Assembly (NCBI GenBank): GCA_001800315.1
Contig: MGVE01000001.1
Span: 62,001 to 126,000 of the forward strand
DNA from: Elusimicrobia bacterium RIFOXYA2_FULL_47_53
Lineage (GTDB): Bacteria; Elusimicrobiota; Endomicrobiia; Endomicrobiales; XYA2-FULL-47-53
DNA: 64,000 bases
Direction of reading: 5' to 3'
The translations under genes and the position numbers were made by a program. Position 1 is the first letter of the stretch. The number at the start of each line of letters is the position of its first letter. Below, piece by piece: positions 9,218 to 17,590 of this stretch. Below the pieces are notes generated by a model, which worked only from the letters and a program-made list of their open reading frames with translations, did not search any database and was not told where the DNA came from.

Positions 9218-9973
9218 CTATACAGCTGTCCAGCCGCCGTCTATAATCAGGTTCTGTCCCGTTATGTACGAAGAAGCGTCAGAAGACAAAAACAATACCG
9301 CCGAAGCGATATCGGCGGGTTTGCCCATTCTACCCAGAGGCGTTTTTGCGCAATAATTTCTTACAAAAGTCTTATGCTGGTTGTTAAAAATCCCTCCGGG
9401 AGAGACAACATTGGCCCTGATATTATATTTCGCGAAATATGCCGCCATATATTTTGTAAATCCAATTATCCCGGCTTTTATAGCAGAATAAGCGGCCGGC
9501 ATAGTCATGTCCGTGCCGCTGTAAACCGAAAAATCCGGAGCTACGACTCCGTAAATAGAAGCCAGGTTAATTATTGTCCCGCCTCTTTTCTTCATCTTTT
9601 CGGCAGCAGCCCTGCTGGACAGGAAATATCCGCCCATATGGCCGTTGGAGTTTGATTTCCATGATTCAAAAGGGATATCCTCAAGTTTTACTCCCCAGTC
9701 ACCGGTTCTGGGGTACGCGGAATTAATAAATATGTCAATTTTTCCGGCTTTTTTAATAACTGTATTTAGCGCGGAGTTAATTGAATTTTCATCAGTAATA
9801 TCCATAGTGACCAGCTTTATGCCGCTGTATTTCAATTTTGCTGAGCGTAAAATGTCGGCAATGTACACCTTCGCGCCGTTGTCAGCAAGAACCTTTGCTA
9901 TCTCCAGGCCGATAAGCCCAAGACCGCCCGACACAACCGCAACTTTGCCTTTCACGCTTATAGTGTTTTTCAT
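9218..9973 (-). CDS. Short-chain dehydrogenase/reductase (PtmA-like)
   Basis: This 251-residue classical SDR has the cofactor motif SGGLGLIG near residue 15, NLASIYG (catalytic Ser) near 136, and YSAIKAGI (Tyr-x3-Lys) near 161, and ends in the common GQNLIIDGGW block. It should reduce a keto-sugar or oxidise a sugar alcohol with NAD(P)H. Position between legG and a Gfo/Idh oxidoreductase mirrors ptmA in the Campylobacter flagellin-legionaminate cluster. It overlaps legG by four bases. The family assignment is firm; the substrate is inferred from context only. Confidence 0.85.
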   Translation of the reverse strand: MKNTISVKGKVAVVSGGLGLIGLEIAKVLADNGAKVYIADILRSAKLKYSGIKLVTMDITDENSINSALNTVIKKAGKIDIFINSAYPRTGDWGVKLEDIPFESWKSNSNGHMGGYFLSSRAAAEKMKKRGGTIINLASIYGVVAPDFSVYSGTDMTMPAAYSAIKAGIIGFTKYMAAYFAKYNIRANVVSPGGIFNNQHKTFVRNYCAKTPLGRMGKPADIASAVLFLSSDASSYITGQNLIIDGGWTAV

Positions 9974-11133
9974 TTAGGCCTCATGTCGTAAAATATTTTT
10001 GAAGTCTTCAAACTATTTATGTTGGTTTTTATCAGTGAATATATTTTACGGGAGGCCGAACCTTTGGCTTCATATGGGTTACCGTATTTTTTGCATGATT
10101 CCTTAAATTTGGATGAAAGAGCTTTTTGTAACGCTTTTTTAATGGAACTGAAATCGTTTGCGCAGTCAATGACGCTTTTAGCTCTTTCTCTTCCCGCCTG
10201 CCGTGAACCGATATTTAATGTGGGAATGCCAAATGACGGAGCTTCAATTATGCCGCTTGAGGAGTTGCCTGCGACCGCGTCGGCATATTTCAAAGCCGAC
10301 AGGTAGCGAAGCTGTCCTAAGGACTTAAACGCCCCGGCTTTCCCAGCGCTGTTTTTGACAAAATCATCTATCTGTTTAATAATTATCCTGTTGTTTGGGT
10401 CGGAGTTGGGATATGTAAATATTATTCTTGTATCCTTAAGCTCTGAAATAGCTTTTAAAAGCGCGCTGAAAGTCTTTTTCTCTGTGTTTAGCTCGGCGGT
10501 AACCGGATGAAAAGTAATCACGATATTTTTATTGCCAAACTTAAAGTTAAGTTCTTTTTCCAGCTCGTGTTTTGAAAGCAGTTTCATGTCCCTGATATTA
10601 TCTATACCCACGGCTCCCACATTAAATACTCTTTGCGGGTTCTCGCCCATTTGTATTACTCTTCTGCGGTATACTTCGGTGGATGTAAAGTGAAGATAAC
10701 TCATTTTAGTAATAGCGTGCCTTATCGCGTCATCAACGGCGCCAAAAGTCAGTTCGCCGCCATGCAGATGGGCCAGCGGTACGCCGTAAATCAGCGCCGC
10801 CTGCGCGGCCGCAAGTATCTCATAACGGTCGCCTAAGACGACCATCAGGTCAGGTTTCAGGCTTTTCAATGCATCAGCAAAACCTTCCAATGCTTTACCC
10901 ATAGCTTTAGTAATGCCTGACGCCGAATCATCTTCAAGCGGCATGTAGACCTTGCGGTCCACATGAAAATCCTGCTCTACAACTTTATAGGTGGATCCGT
11001 AAAGACCTGACAAGTGCATACCGGTCACAATTACCTGAAGTTTAAATGACTTGTCATTCTTAAACAAGCTCATCAGTGGTTTCAGCAGTCCGTATTCGGC
11101 TCTTGATCCGGTGACAAAACATATCTTTTTCAT
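9970..11133 (-). CDS. legG: Hydrolysing NDP-N,N'-diacetylbacillosamine 2-epimerase (LegG/NeuC)
   Basis: The 387-residue GT-B-fold protein starts ICFVTGSRAEYGLL and has HLHGGELTFGAVDDAIRHA near residue 122 and GNSSSGIIEAPSFG near 290, the signatures of hydrolysing UDP-GlcNAc 2-epimerases (NeuC/LegG/PseG-like). In legionaminate synthesis it inverts C2 and releases the nucleotide, giving 2,4-diacetamido-2,4,6-trideoxymannose for LegI. The gene overlaps legI by four bases and follows the order legH-legI-legG. Because ptmE is present, the natural donor is probably the GDP-linked sugar rather than UDP-linked; that is inferred from the Campylobacter pathway. Confidence 0.91.
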   Translation of the reverse strand: MKKICFVTGSRAEYGLLKPLMSLFKNDKSFKLQVIVTGMHLSGLYGSTYKVVEQDFHVDRKVYMPLEDDSASGITKAMGKALEGFADALKSLKPDLMVVLGDRYEILAAAQAALIYGVPLAHLHGGELTFGAVDDAIRHAITKMSYLHFTSTEVYRRRVIQMGENPQRVFNVGAVGIDNIRDMKLLSKHELEKELNFKFGNKNIVITFHPVTAELNTEKKTFSALLKAISELKDTRIIFTYPNSDPNNRIIIKQIDDFVKNSAGKAGAFKSLGQLRYLSALKYADAVAGNSSSGIIEAPSFGIPTLNIGSRQAGRERAKSVIDCANDFSSIKKALQKALSSKFKESCKKYGNPYEAKGSASRKIYSLIKTNINSLKTSKIFYDMRPK

Positions 11134-12134
11134 AGTGTGATCAGCTCGTCTTTCCCGAAATTCTTGTTAGCGCGTTTTCCCAAAATTTTATGCCACAACA
11201 TCGGCGAAATCCCGGTCCCCGGGCGTTTGACCGCTATGTTCTGTTCGGTGAATAATTCATTTTTCATGACAGGCACGGCCGCCACTATGCTTTTCCTCGC
11301 CGCTTTGATGTTTCTTAACTCAGACTTTGTGGGTTTCTTTATTCCGCTGCCCAGAGCCGCTTCAATGTTTCTAACGGACTTCACAAGCAACTTCAATTCC
11401 GCGGGTTCAATACTGGCTTTGTGGTCCGGCCCTGGCATAGCTCTGTCAAGAGTAAAATGTTTTTCAATTACCGTAGCGCCGAGAGCCGCGGCGGCGATTG
11501 AGGCTTCAATGCCTACCGTATGATCGGAGTATCCAACGGGCAGTTTGAATCTCTGCGCCAGGGTGTTTAAAACCCGCAGATTGGCATCCTCAAACGGAGC
11601 AGGGTAGTCCGTGTTGCACTGCAGTAATGTGATATTTGAGCGCTTTGTGCCGTTTTTAACGAGCACTTCAACGGCGTCCGCTATCTCGACAAGCTCCGAC
11701 ATACCTGTTGAAAGCAAAACTTTCCCGTTTAATCCGCCTACGGCTTCCAGATAAGGAAGATTTGTTATTTCGCCGGAAGGCACTTTTATAAATTTAAGTT
11801 TAAGCCTTTTTAAAAATTTAACGCCGTCTATGTCAAACGCGGAAGAAAGAAAGTCAATTTTCATCTTTTGACAGTGTTTTTTAAGCTCCAGATGATTATC
11901 ATAACTGAGTTCCAGCTTTTTTAACATCTGATACTGGCTCTCATTTAACCCGGTTAGTTTCTTCTGATAATCGGCTTTTGGAGCGTGTATTGAAACTATG
12001 GTATCGGCTCTGAAAGTCTGAAATTTAACGGCATCGGCGCCGGCAAAAGCAGCCTTATTTATAAGTTCTTTAGCTGTCTTTAAAGAACCATTATGATTTA
12101 CACCGGCCTCGGCGATAATATATATTTTATTCAT
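11130..12134 (-). CDS. legI: Legionaminic acid synthase (NeuB family, with SAF domain)
   Basis: The 334-residue protein has the NeuB catalytic barrel (IIAEAGVNHNGS at the N-terminus, AVKFQTF near residue 36, TLLQCNTDYPAP near 158, YSDHT near 197, EKHFTLDRAMPGPDHKAS near 222) followed from about residue 275 by the antifreeze-like SAF domain (RKSIVAA, KRPGTGISP). NeuB enzymes condense phosphoenolpyruvate with a hexosamine to form a nine-carbon acid. Flanked by legG and legH, it is the legionaminate synthase. It overlaps legG by four bases and legH by eight. Compare with the second, SAF-less NeuB-like protein at 27.2-28.1 kb. Confidence 0.92.
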   Translation of the reverse strand: MNKIYIIAEAGVNHNGSLKTAKELINKAAFAGADAVKFQTFRADTIVSIHAPKADYQKKLTGLNESQYQMLKKLELSYDNHLELKKHCQKMKIDFLSSAFDIDGVKFLKRLKLKFIKVPSGEITNLPYLEAVGGLNGKVLLSTGMSELVEIADAVEVLVKNGTKRSNITLLQCNTDYPAPFEDANLRVLNTLAQRFKLPVGYSDHTVGIEASIAAAALGATVIEKHFTLDRAMPGPDHKASIEPAELKLLVKSVRNIEAALGSGIKKPTKSELRNIKAARKSIVAAVPVMKNELFTEQNIAVKRPGTGISPMLWHKILGKRANKNFGKDELITL

Positions 12135-12771
12135 TTTCTTTTCTGACTTCCGTTAAACGGTTGTAGTAAGTTGTGTTGGAGCCGATATTTTTTGTAACGA
12201 TACAGCCCGTGCCTATAATTGAATTGTTGCCAATCGTGGTGTACTGCTTAACGCTTGCCCCGTTTCCTATATGAGCAAAATTCCCAATTTTATCGCCGCC
12301 GCTAAGTATCGCACCCGGAGCTATGTGTGCAAAATCACCTATAACGCAGTCATGCTCAACAATCGCTCCTGTGTTAATTATACAGTTATTTCCGATAACA
12401 GAGCCGGCGTTAACTATTGCTCCGGGGGCTATGAAATTACCACAGCCCATGGAAGCATGTTTTGAAACGATGGAGTTTTTGCTGATGATATTAGGGAAAG
12501 CAAATCCTATCTCAGAGGCCTTTCTGTAAAGCTTTTGCCTTAAAGATGAGTCCCCGACACTGCCAACAGATATAAAGCAGTTTTTGACTCCTTTTTTGTA
12601 TATAGCGGCGAGGTCGGCGTCGGTTCCTATGACAGGAATGCTTAAAACCTTTTCGCCGATTTTATCTTTTGTATCAATTATGCCAGCGATTCTAAACTTC
12701 TTTCCGCGGCTAATGGCGTCAATAATTACTTTGCAGTGCCCTCCGGCGCCAATCAAGATAATATTTTTCAT
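12127..12771 (-). CDS. legH: PglD/NeuD-type acetyltransferase (LegH)
   Basis: The 214-residue protein combines an N-terminal Rossmann-like nucleotide-sugar-binding domain (LIGAGGHCKV at residue 5) with a left-handed beta-helix from about residue 88 to 200. The catalytic histidine is probably in EHDCVIGDFAHIAPG near residue 138. This is the layout of PglD/NeuD, which acetylate the C4 amine of a 4-amino-4,6-dideoxy nucleotide sugar. Between ptmE and legI it is expected to acetylate the LegC product. It overlaps ptmE by four bases and legI by eight. Confidence 0.88.
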   Translation of the reverse strand: MKNIILIGAGGHCKVIIDAISRGKKFRIAGIIDTKDKIGEKVLSIPVIGTDADLAAIYKKGVKNCFISVGSVGDSSLRQKLYRKASEIGFAFPNIISKNSIVSKHASMGCGNFIAPGAIVNAGSVIGNNCIINTGAIVEHDCVIGDFAHIAPGAILSGGDKIGNFAHIGNGASVKQYTTIGNNSIIGTGCIVTKNIGSNTTYYNRLTEVRKENE

Positions 12772-13829
12772 TGAACACCGTACCTTTTGAGCATATCTTT
12801 AAGTTCTTCAAACTGCCCCATGTCCAGCCAGGATTTTTCAGATATCGGATAAATGCCCACGGTTTCTCCGTTTGCCATAAGTTTATTGATTAGATCAGTC
12901 ATATGGTAAGGTTTGTCTTTCGGAATAAGTTTAATAACCTCAGGCTCCAGAATATACATGCCCGTATTTACCAGAAAATCGTATTCCGGTTTCTCGTCAA
13001 TTTTTGAAAGCATTCCGTTTGGGCCTACGCCGCAGACACCGTAGGGTATCGTGTAATGCTTCATGGACCCAACAAGCGTTATTTTGCTTTTAGATTTTTT
13101 GTGATATTCAAGTATATCGGCGAGGTCTGCCTCTATGAGTATGTCGCAGTTGCTGACGCAAAAAGTCTTTTTTATGCTCCCCTTCAAAAGGTGGAGGCTG
13201 CCGGCCGTGCCCAACGGCTTATGTTCTTCTATATAATGAATATTATACGGCAGGTTGACATCGTGGAAATATGCCTTAATTATGCTGGATTTATAATTCA
13301 CGGATAGATAGAAGTCTTTGCTTCCGTAATCGGAAAACTTTTCCATGATCCGCTCAATAATAGGTTTGTCGCCAATCAGCATCAGCGGTTTTGGCAGAAC
13401 CTTTGTTAAAGGCGAAAGCCTTGTTCCCTCGCCTCCGGCCATAAGAACAACCGGCAGGTTCAGCTTTTTATTCAATTTCGTTCTTTCCTGAAATAAATCC
13501 ACCCACCAGATAGCCGAGACTATCTTGCTATCGCTGTTAATTATGGGAATGCACTCAATGGATTTTCTGACCATCAGGTCGCGGGCTTCGGATTTAGCAT
13601 ATCCCTCAGACAAAGTTATCGGCTTGGTGCGCATCGCGCTGGAAATAGGTTTGCCGAGTTTCCCGCCTTTAAGTATCCACCTTCTGATATCGCCGTCTGT
13701 CACGGCTCCGAGCAGAGTGTTATCCGAGTCAACGACAAAAAGTATCTTCTCACCGGCTGAATCTATCTGCTTGAGCGCGTGCCTGATTGACTGCTTGGGA
13801 GAAATCAGTATTTTATTAAGTTTGTCCAT
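12768..13829 (-). CDS. ptmE: CBS-domain nucleotidyltransferase (PtmE, GDP-GlcNAc route)
   Basis: The 353-residue protein carries a pair of CBS domains in residues 1-118, then a sugar-phosphate nucleotidyltransferase domain from about 124 with MAGGEGTRLSPLTKVLPKP and NCDILIEADL near 225. PtmE of Campylobacter has this same fusion and makes GDP-GlcNAc for legionaminate synthesis, so its presence suggests that the GDP-linked route is used here. CBS domains may sense adenine nucleotides. It is followed by legH with a four-base overlap; the 49 bases separating it from legC upstream contain a tandem repeat. The exact sugar phosphate and nucleotide are inferred from the Campylobacter enzyme. Confidence 0.88.
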   Translation of the reverse strand: MDKLNKILISPKQSIRHALKQIDSAGEKILFVVDSDNTLLGAVTDGDIRRWILKGGKLGKPISSAMRTKPITLSEGYAKSEARDLMVRKSIECIPIINSDSKIVSAIWWVDLFQERTKLNKKLNLPVVLMAGGEGTRLSPLTKVLPKPLMLIGDKPIIERIMEKFSDYGSKDFYLSVNYKSSIIKAYFHDVNLPYNIHYIEEHKPLGTAGSLHLLKGSIKKTFCVSNCDILIEADLADILEYHKKSKSKITLVGSMKHYTIPYGVCGVGPNGMLSKIDEKPEYDFLVNTGMYILEPEVIKLIPKDKPYHMTDLINKLMANGETVGIYPISEKSWLDMGQFEELKDMLKRYGVQ

Positions 13830-13852
13830 AGGTACTGCCTCACTTTGTTGGG

Positions 13853-13896
13853 CTGATTACGGTCGTTATTTAACCTGATTACAGTGATTTTAAAAT
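13853..13896. repeat. Two-copy imperfect 22-bp tandem repeat overlapping legC 3' end
   Basis: Two units beginning CTGATTAC start at 13853 and 13875, a 22-base period: CTGATTACGGTCGTTATT and CTGATTACAGTGATTTTA. The 18 bases at 13875-13892 are identical to 29860-29877 next to the GxxExxY cassette. The second unit reaches into legC and provides that gene's last codons (Lys-Ser-Leu) and stop. The rest fills most of the legC-ptmE gap. Confidence 0.8.
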
Positions 13897-14985
13897 CGTC
13901 TTTAGCGTTTTACAGATATATTTAATATCGCTTAATGAATTCTTTGTTGACCCAGGGAAACAGAGGCTGTGATTGTATATATGCTCGGCTGTTTTAATGG
14001 TTCCCCTCTTTGCGTTTTTGTAAGGCGGAAACCAGGGTATTGGCATAAACAGGCGCCTTGTTGGTATGCCGCGCTCTTTTAACGCTTCCTGAAGTTTTGA
14101 TATGTCAATAGAATTTTCAAAGCTCATGCAAGTCAGCCAGTAAGAGCTTACGGCGTCCTTATAGCATTCCTGAAAAGATATTTTACTTATTCCTGAAAGA
14201 TCATTTCTGTAGATTTTATTAAAATCGCGCTTCAGTTTTAAAAAGCCGTTTAATCGGCTTATCTGGGCAAGCCCCAGCGAAGCTTCTATATTGGTCATCC
14301 TGTAATTAAATCCGACTTCAGGGTGAAAATAGCCCTTTGACTCGTCGCGCGCCTGATTGACAAGAAATTTCAAATGCGCCAGTGTGCCGGCATCTCTGCC
14401 TACTATCATACCGCCGCCGCCGGTAGTCATAATTTTGTTGCCGTTAAAACTGTAACAGCCCAGGTCGCCAAAAGTGCCTGTAAGCTTCCCGCAGTAGGCC
14501 GCGCCAAGGCTTTCGGTCGCGTCTTCTATAACTTTCAATTTATGCTTTTTGGCTAATTTTAAAATAGAGCCCATATCGCAGGGGTTGCCATAAAGGTGTA
14601 CCGGAACTATGGCTTTGGTTTTTTTAGTAATTAGTTTCTCAATTTCTTTCGGGTCTATATTCCATGTTTTTGAATCAATATCGGCAAATACCGGCCTTGC
14701 GCCAAGCTGTATTATCGGGTTTACGGTAGCTATAAAAGTAATAGCAGGGACAATAACTTCGTCGCCTCTGCCGATACCAAGCTCATAAAGCGATACATGA
14801 AGCGCGGCCGTGCCGCTTTGAGTAGAAACCGCCTTTTTAGCGGATATGTACCGCGCGAATTTCTCTTCAAACTCGCCGACAAACGGCCCCGCGGTAGAAA
14901 CAAAACCAGCAGTTATCGCCTTGTAAAGATACTGCTTCTCAAGTTTACCGACATTGGGGGCGTCAAGAAATATCTGACTTTTCAT
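13879..14985 (-). CDS. legC: LegC-type PLP aminotransferase (DegT/DnrJ/EryC1 family)
   Basis: The 368-residue fold-type I aminotransferase has the family blocks VSTQSGTAALHVSL near residue 55, DATESLGAAYCGK near 157 and the PLP-lysine segment FNGNKIMTTGGGG near 181. In legionaminate synthesis LegC transfers an amino group from glutamate to C4 of the 4-keto-6-deoxy sugar made by LegB. LegB itself lies 16 kb upstream at 30.4-31.4 kb. The ATG overlaps the preceding membrane-protein stop (ATGA). The stop codon and final three codons lie in a repeat shared with the GxxExxY cassette, so the native C-terminus may have been remodelled by repeat insertion. Confidence 0.9.
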   Translation of the reverse strand: MKSQIFLDAPNVGKLEKQYLYKAITAGFVSTAGPFVGEFEEKFARYISAKKAVSTQSGTAALHVSLYELGIGRGDEVIVPAITFIATVNPIIQLGARPVFADIDSKTWNIDPKEIEKLITKKTKAIVPVHLYGNPCDMGSILKLAKKHKLKVIEDATESLGAAYCGKLTGTFGDLGCYSFNGNKIMTTGGGGMIVGRDAGTLAHLKFLVNQARDESKGYFHPEVGFNYRMTNIEASLGLAQISRLNGFLKLKRDFNKIYRNDLSGISKISFQECYKDAVSSYWLTCMSFENSIDISKLQEALKERGIPTRRLFMPIPWFPPYKNAKRGTIKTAEHIYNHSLCFPGSTKNSLSDIKYICKTLKTILKSL

Positions 14986-16649
14986 AAACTCTCACATTTA
15001 ACTTTAGTAAGTTTTCGCAGTTCTTCCGCGAAAAGCGTTTTATCGGTATATTCATGCAGAAGCATCTTTAAGGCTCGCAAATTGCTGATATTGTGAAGTG
15101 CCGGGTATTCCGGACCTGACTTTACGAGCCCAAGCCTGAAAAGATAGTTTAGAACAGTATCTTTCAATGCCATAGGCCTTACAAATATAGTATCAACTAA
15201 GCCATGGTCAATGGTTATTATGGATTCAGCTCCGGAGCTTACGGCATAGTCAGCCAGGCCGAAGTGTTTCCGCTCAGACTCCGAGGCGGTATTTGTAATC
15301 TCGGCGTTAAACCTGCTCTGTTCGCTCGCAAACCTTGATTCGTCGCCATATACAGCCTTAAATATGCCGCTGAACTCATAGAAGCGGTAAGACCTGTTAT
15401 TGACATTCATGCCCTGCGTGTTGTCCCGGACCACAAAGGTATGGGCGTTTTTTAACTGAGGAGCCTGGCTGAGATTCATGATATTTACCCTCAGCGAAGA
15501 CTGCTTGTACCAGTCTTTTAGAAAAGCCATTTGATAGTTGAAGTTAGCGCTCATAAAAAGCACGGCAAAGCTTACGAACAAGATATCCCTGACAATAGTG
15601 AGCCTGGAGAAAAACAATGAAATCGTTCCATACAACATTAAAGCCGAGCCAAGCGGGACCAAGAGCTGGTGTCTGCCCTGCCAGTCATCGTTTAGAGGTA
15701 TCAAGCCAACCGCGTTGTACGGGAATACAGCGGCCATGAAAGCTATTAAGCCGAGCCCGATGAATAGCAAGTTCATTTTAAATGAAAGCTTTGATGAACT
15801 GTCTTTTCTCACAGTGAAATATATTACAGCTATCAGCAGTATTCCTATTAATGATACCGACTTCGTTGACAAATTGATTATGTCCAAAAATGAGCGACTA
15901 AACGATGATGTCATAAATTGCATTATCATCAAGGGTTTTACATTTCCGAGCTCATTATAACCCGTGTAATTGCCAAAGGGCTTAAAATACGCGGTTTTTA
16001 TTATCCAGAAAATAATGGGCGCGGCTAAAAAATCCAAGTATTTTACGCACGATTTAATGAAGTCGTTTGGTGAAGTTATTTTATATCCCAGTGAATAAAC
16101 GATGTATATGGGTACCAGTAAATAAAACACCAGAAGCGACGATGTGGCAAAAGACAGCATGAAGGCAGCCAGCGAAAATACTCGTAAAATAACTTTCTTT
16201 TCTGACAAATATTTCATCAAAAGCCATAAGCCCAGGAAGAAGAGCATGTAGCTTACTGAATATTGGGCGACGCTTTGTATCAATCTTGAGCTGTTAACCG
16301 GGAATAGCGCAAAAAATAGAGTTATAAAAAGCCTGGAATTATCGTCAATCTCTTTAATGGATTTTAACAGAGAGTTTAAAAACATCGCGGCCGCGAAAAA
16401 GCTCAGAAACACGGTTAATCTAAATGCCCAAACGCCGTCTGTAAGGGAATGCAGCAGCGCGTGCAAATAGCCAAACCACATTGTCCCCATCTGCCTTGAG
16501 GATTCAATAAAAACCATCGGCCTGGCATTGTAAAATACCCAGTCGTCCCAATAAAGGCCTTTATTAAGCAGGGATATGCCAAACCCCGCTGTATACAGCG
16601 CCGCAAGGAGAATAATTGTTTTATCTTTAAGTTTGTTTATTATATTCAT
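14982..16649 (-). CDS. Polytopic membrane protein, GT39/GT-C-like glycosyltransferase or polymerase
   Basis: This 555-residue protein has about 11-12 hydrophobic segments in residues 10-375 and a C-terminal soluble region of roughly 170 residues. An early loop after the first segment contains WDDWVFYNARP near residue 35, an acidic DD pair of the kind seen in the first periplasmic loop of GT-C transferases (PMT, ArnT-like). Such enzymes use lipid-linked sugars on the outer face of the inner membrane. It overlaps legC by four bases and follows a GtrB-like transferase by ten bases; that pairing resembles gtrB plus a serotype-specific GT-C enzyme. A Wzy polymerase role is an alternative. Confidence 0.65.
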   Translation of the reverse strand: MNIINKLKDKTIILLAALYTAGFGISLLNKGLYWDDWVFYNARPMVFIESSRQMGTMWFGYLHALLHSLTDGVWAFRLTVFLSFFAAAMFLNSLLKSIKEIDDNSRLFITLFFALFPVNSSRLIQSVAQYSVSYMLFFLGLWLLMKYLSEKKVILRVFSLAAFMLSFATSSLLVFYLLVPIYIVYSLGYKITSPNDFIKSCVKYLDFLAAPIIFWIIKTAYFKPFGNYTGYNELGNVKPLMIMQFMTSSFSRSFLDIINLSTKSVSLIGILLIAVIYFTVRKDSSSKLSFKMNLLFIGLGLIAFMAAVFPYNAVGLIPLNDDWQGRHQLLVPLGSALMLYGTISLFFSRLTIVRDILFVSFAVLFMSANFNYQMAFLKDWYKQSSLRVNIMNLSQAPQLKNAHTFVVRDNTQGMNVNNRSYRFYEFSGIFKAVYGDESRFASEQSRFNAEITNTASESERKHFGLADYAVSSGAESIITIDHGLVDTIFVRPMALKDTVLNYLFRLGLVKSGPEYPALHNISNLRALKMLLHEYTDKTLFAEELRKLTKVKCESL

Positions 16650-16659
16650 TTGGAATTAA

Positions 16660-17589
16660 TTAAAAGTTTATTCTTTCCTTTTCCACTACAAGGGGTTTTT
16701 TCTTTACATGAGTAAATATGGTGCCGATATACTCACCAATTATACCAATAAAAAACAGCTGAACGGCTGAAAAAAAGAAAAGGCCGATAACAATCGGCGC
16801 CATGCCGACCTGAAAGTTCTTCCAATAAATGATTTTATACACAAAATAGGCGATAGCCACGCTAAGGCTGACAAAGCCCAAAATAAAACCTACAAAAGCC
16901 GACATCCTCAGTGGAATCTTGGAATAACTTACTATGCCAAGCATAGCCATGTCGTAAAGCACATAAAGATTATTCTTTGTCTTACCCTTTTCCCTTTTTG
17001 GCTGAACATATTCTACTGTCGTAACGGCAAAGCCGAGTTCGGAAACAAGGCCCCTGAAATAGGGGTACGGTTCGTCCAGGCTCCTCAATATATCAACAAA
17101 CTTTTTGTCGTAAAGCCCAAAACCCGTAAAGTTCTTTATCTGCTCTGTTTCGGAAAGCCTCTCCATTATATTGTAATACAGCTTTCTAATGGCGAACATA
17201 ACGGGGTTTTCACGGCTCTGCTTTTTTACGCCTATTACTATCTTGTTCCCAGCCTCCCATTTGGATATAAATTCCTTTAAGAGTTCGGGCGGGTCCTGGA
17301 AATCGCATGCCAGCATCGCCGCGGCGTCGCCTTTTGACTGCAGGAAGGCGTAATAGGGCGATCTGATATGGCCGAAGTTTTTAATGTTGAGTATTACCTT
17401 TACATTCTTATCGGCGGCGGCTATTTTTTTAAGAATCCCGGAGCTTGAGTCCTTTGAGTCATTGTCAATAAAGATGTGCTCGTAGGCATATCCGGGCATT
17501 TCACTAAAAACCTGTTTTACTTTTTTGTAAAGGTTTTCAATATTGTCTTCTTCGTTATAACAAGGTGTTATTATGCTGATTAATTTCAT
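16660..17589 (-). CDS. GtrB/DPM1-like GT2 polyprenyl-phosphate glycosyltransferase
   Basis: The 309-residue protein has a GT-A domain (SIITPCYNEEDNI at residue 4, DNDSKDSS near 44, DFQDPPELL near 96 as the acidic metal-binding region) followed by two membrane helices at about 228-255 and 265-290. This is the build of GtrB/dolichol-phosphate-mannose synthase-like enzymes that load a sugar onto undecaprenyl phosphate. The usual DxDLQDPPE motif reads CDFQDPPE here, so one Asp is displaced. It is separated by one base from rfbH and by ten from the GT-C-like protein, which may use its product. Confidence 0.88.
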   Translation of the reverse strand: MKLISIITPCYNEEDNIENLYKKVKQVFSEMPGYAYEHIFIDNDSKDSSSGILKKIAAADKNVKVILNIKNFGHIRSPYYAFLQSKGDAAAMLACDFQDPPELLKEFISKWEAGNKIVIGVKKQSRENPVMFAIRKLYYNIMERLSETEQIKNFTGFGLYDKKFVDILRSLDEPYPYFRGLVSELGFAVTTVEYVQPKREKGKTKNNLYVLYDMAMLGIVSYSKIPLRMSAFVGFILGFVSLSVAIAYFVYKIIYWKNFQVGMAPIVIGLFFFSAVQLFFIGIIGEYIGTIFTHVKKKPLVVEKERINF

Positions 17590-17590
17590 G

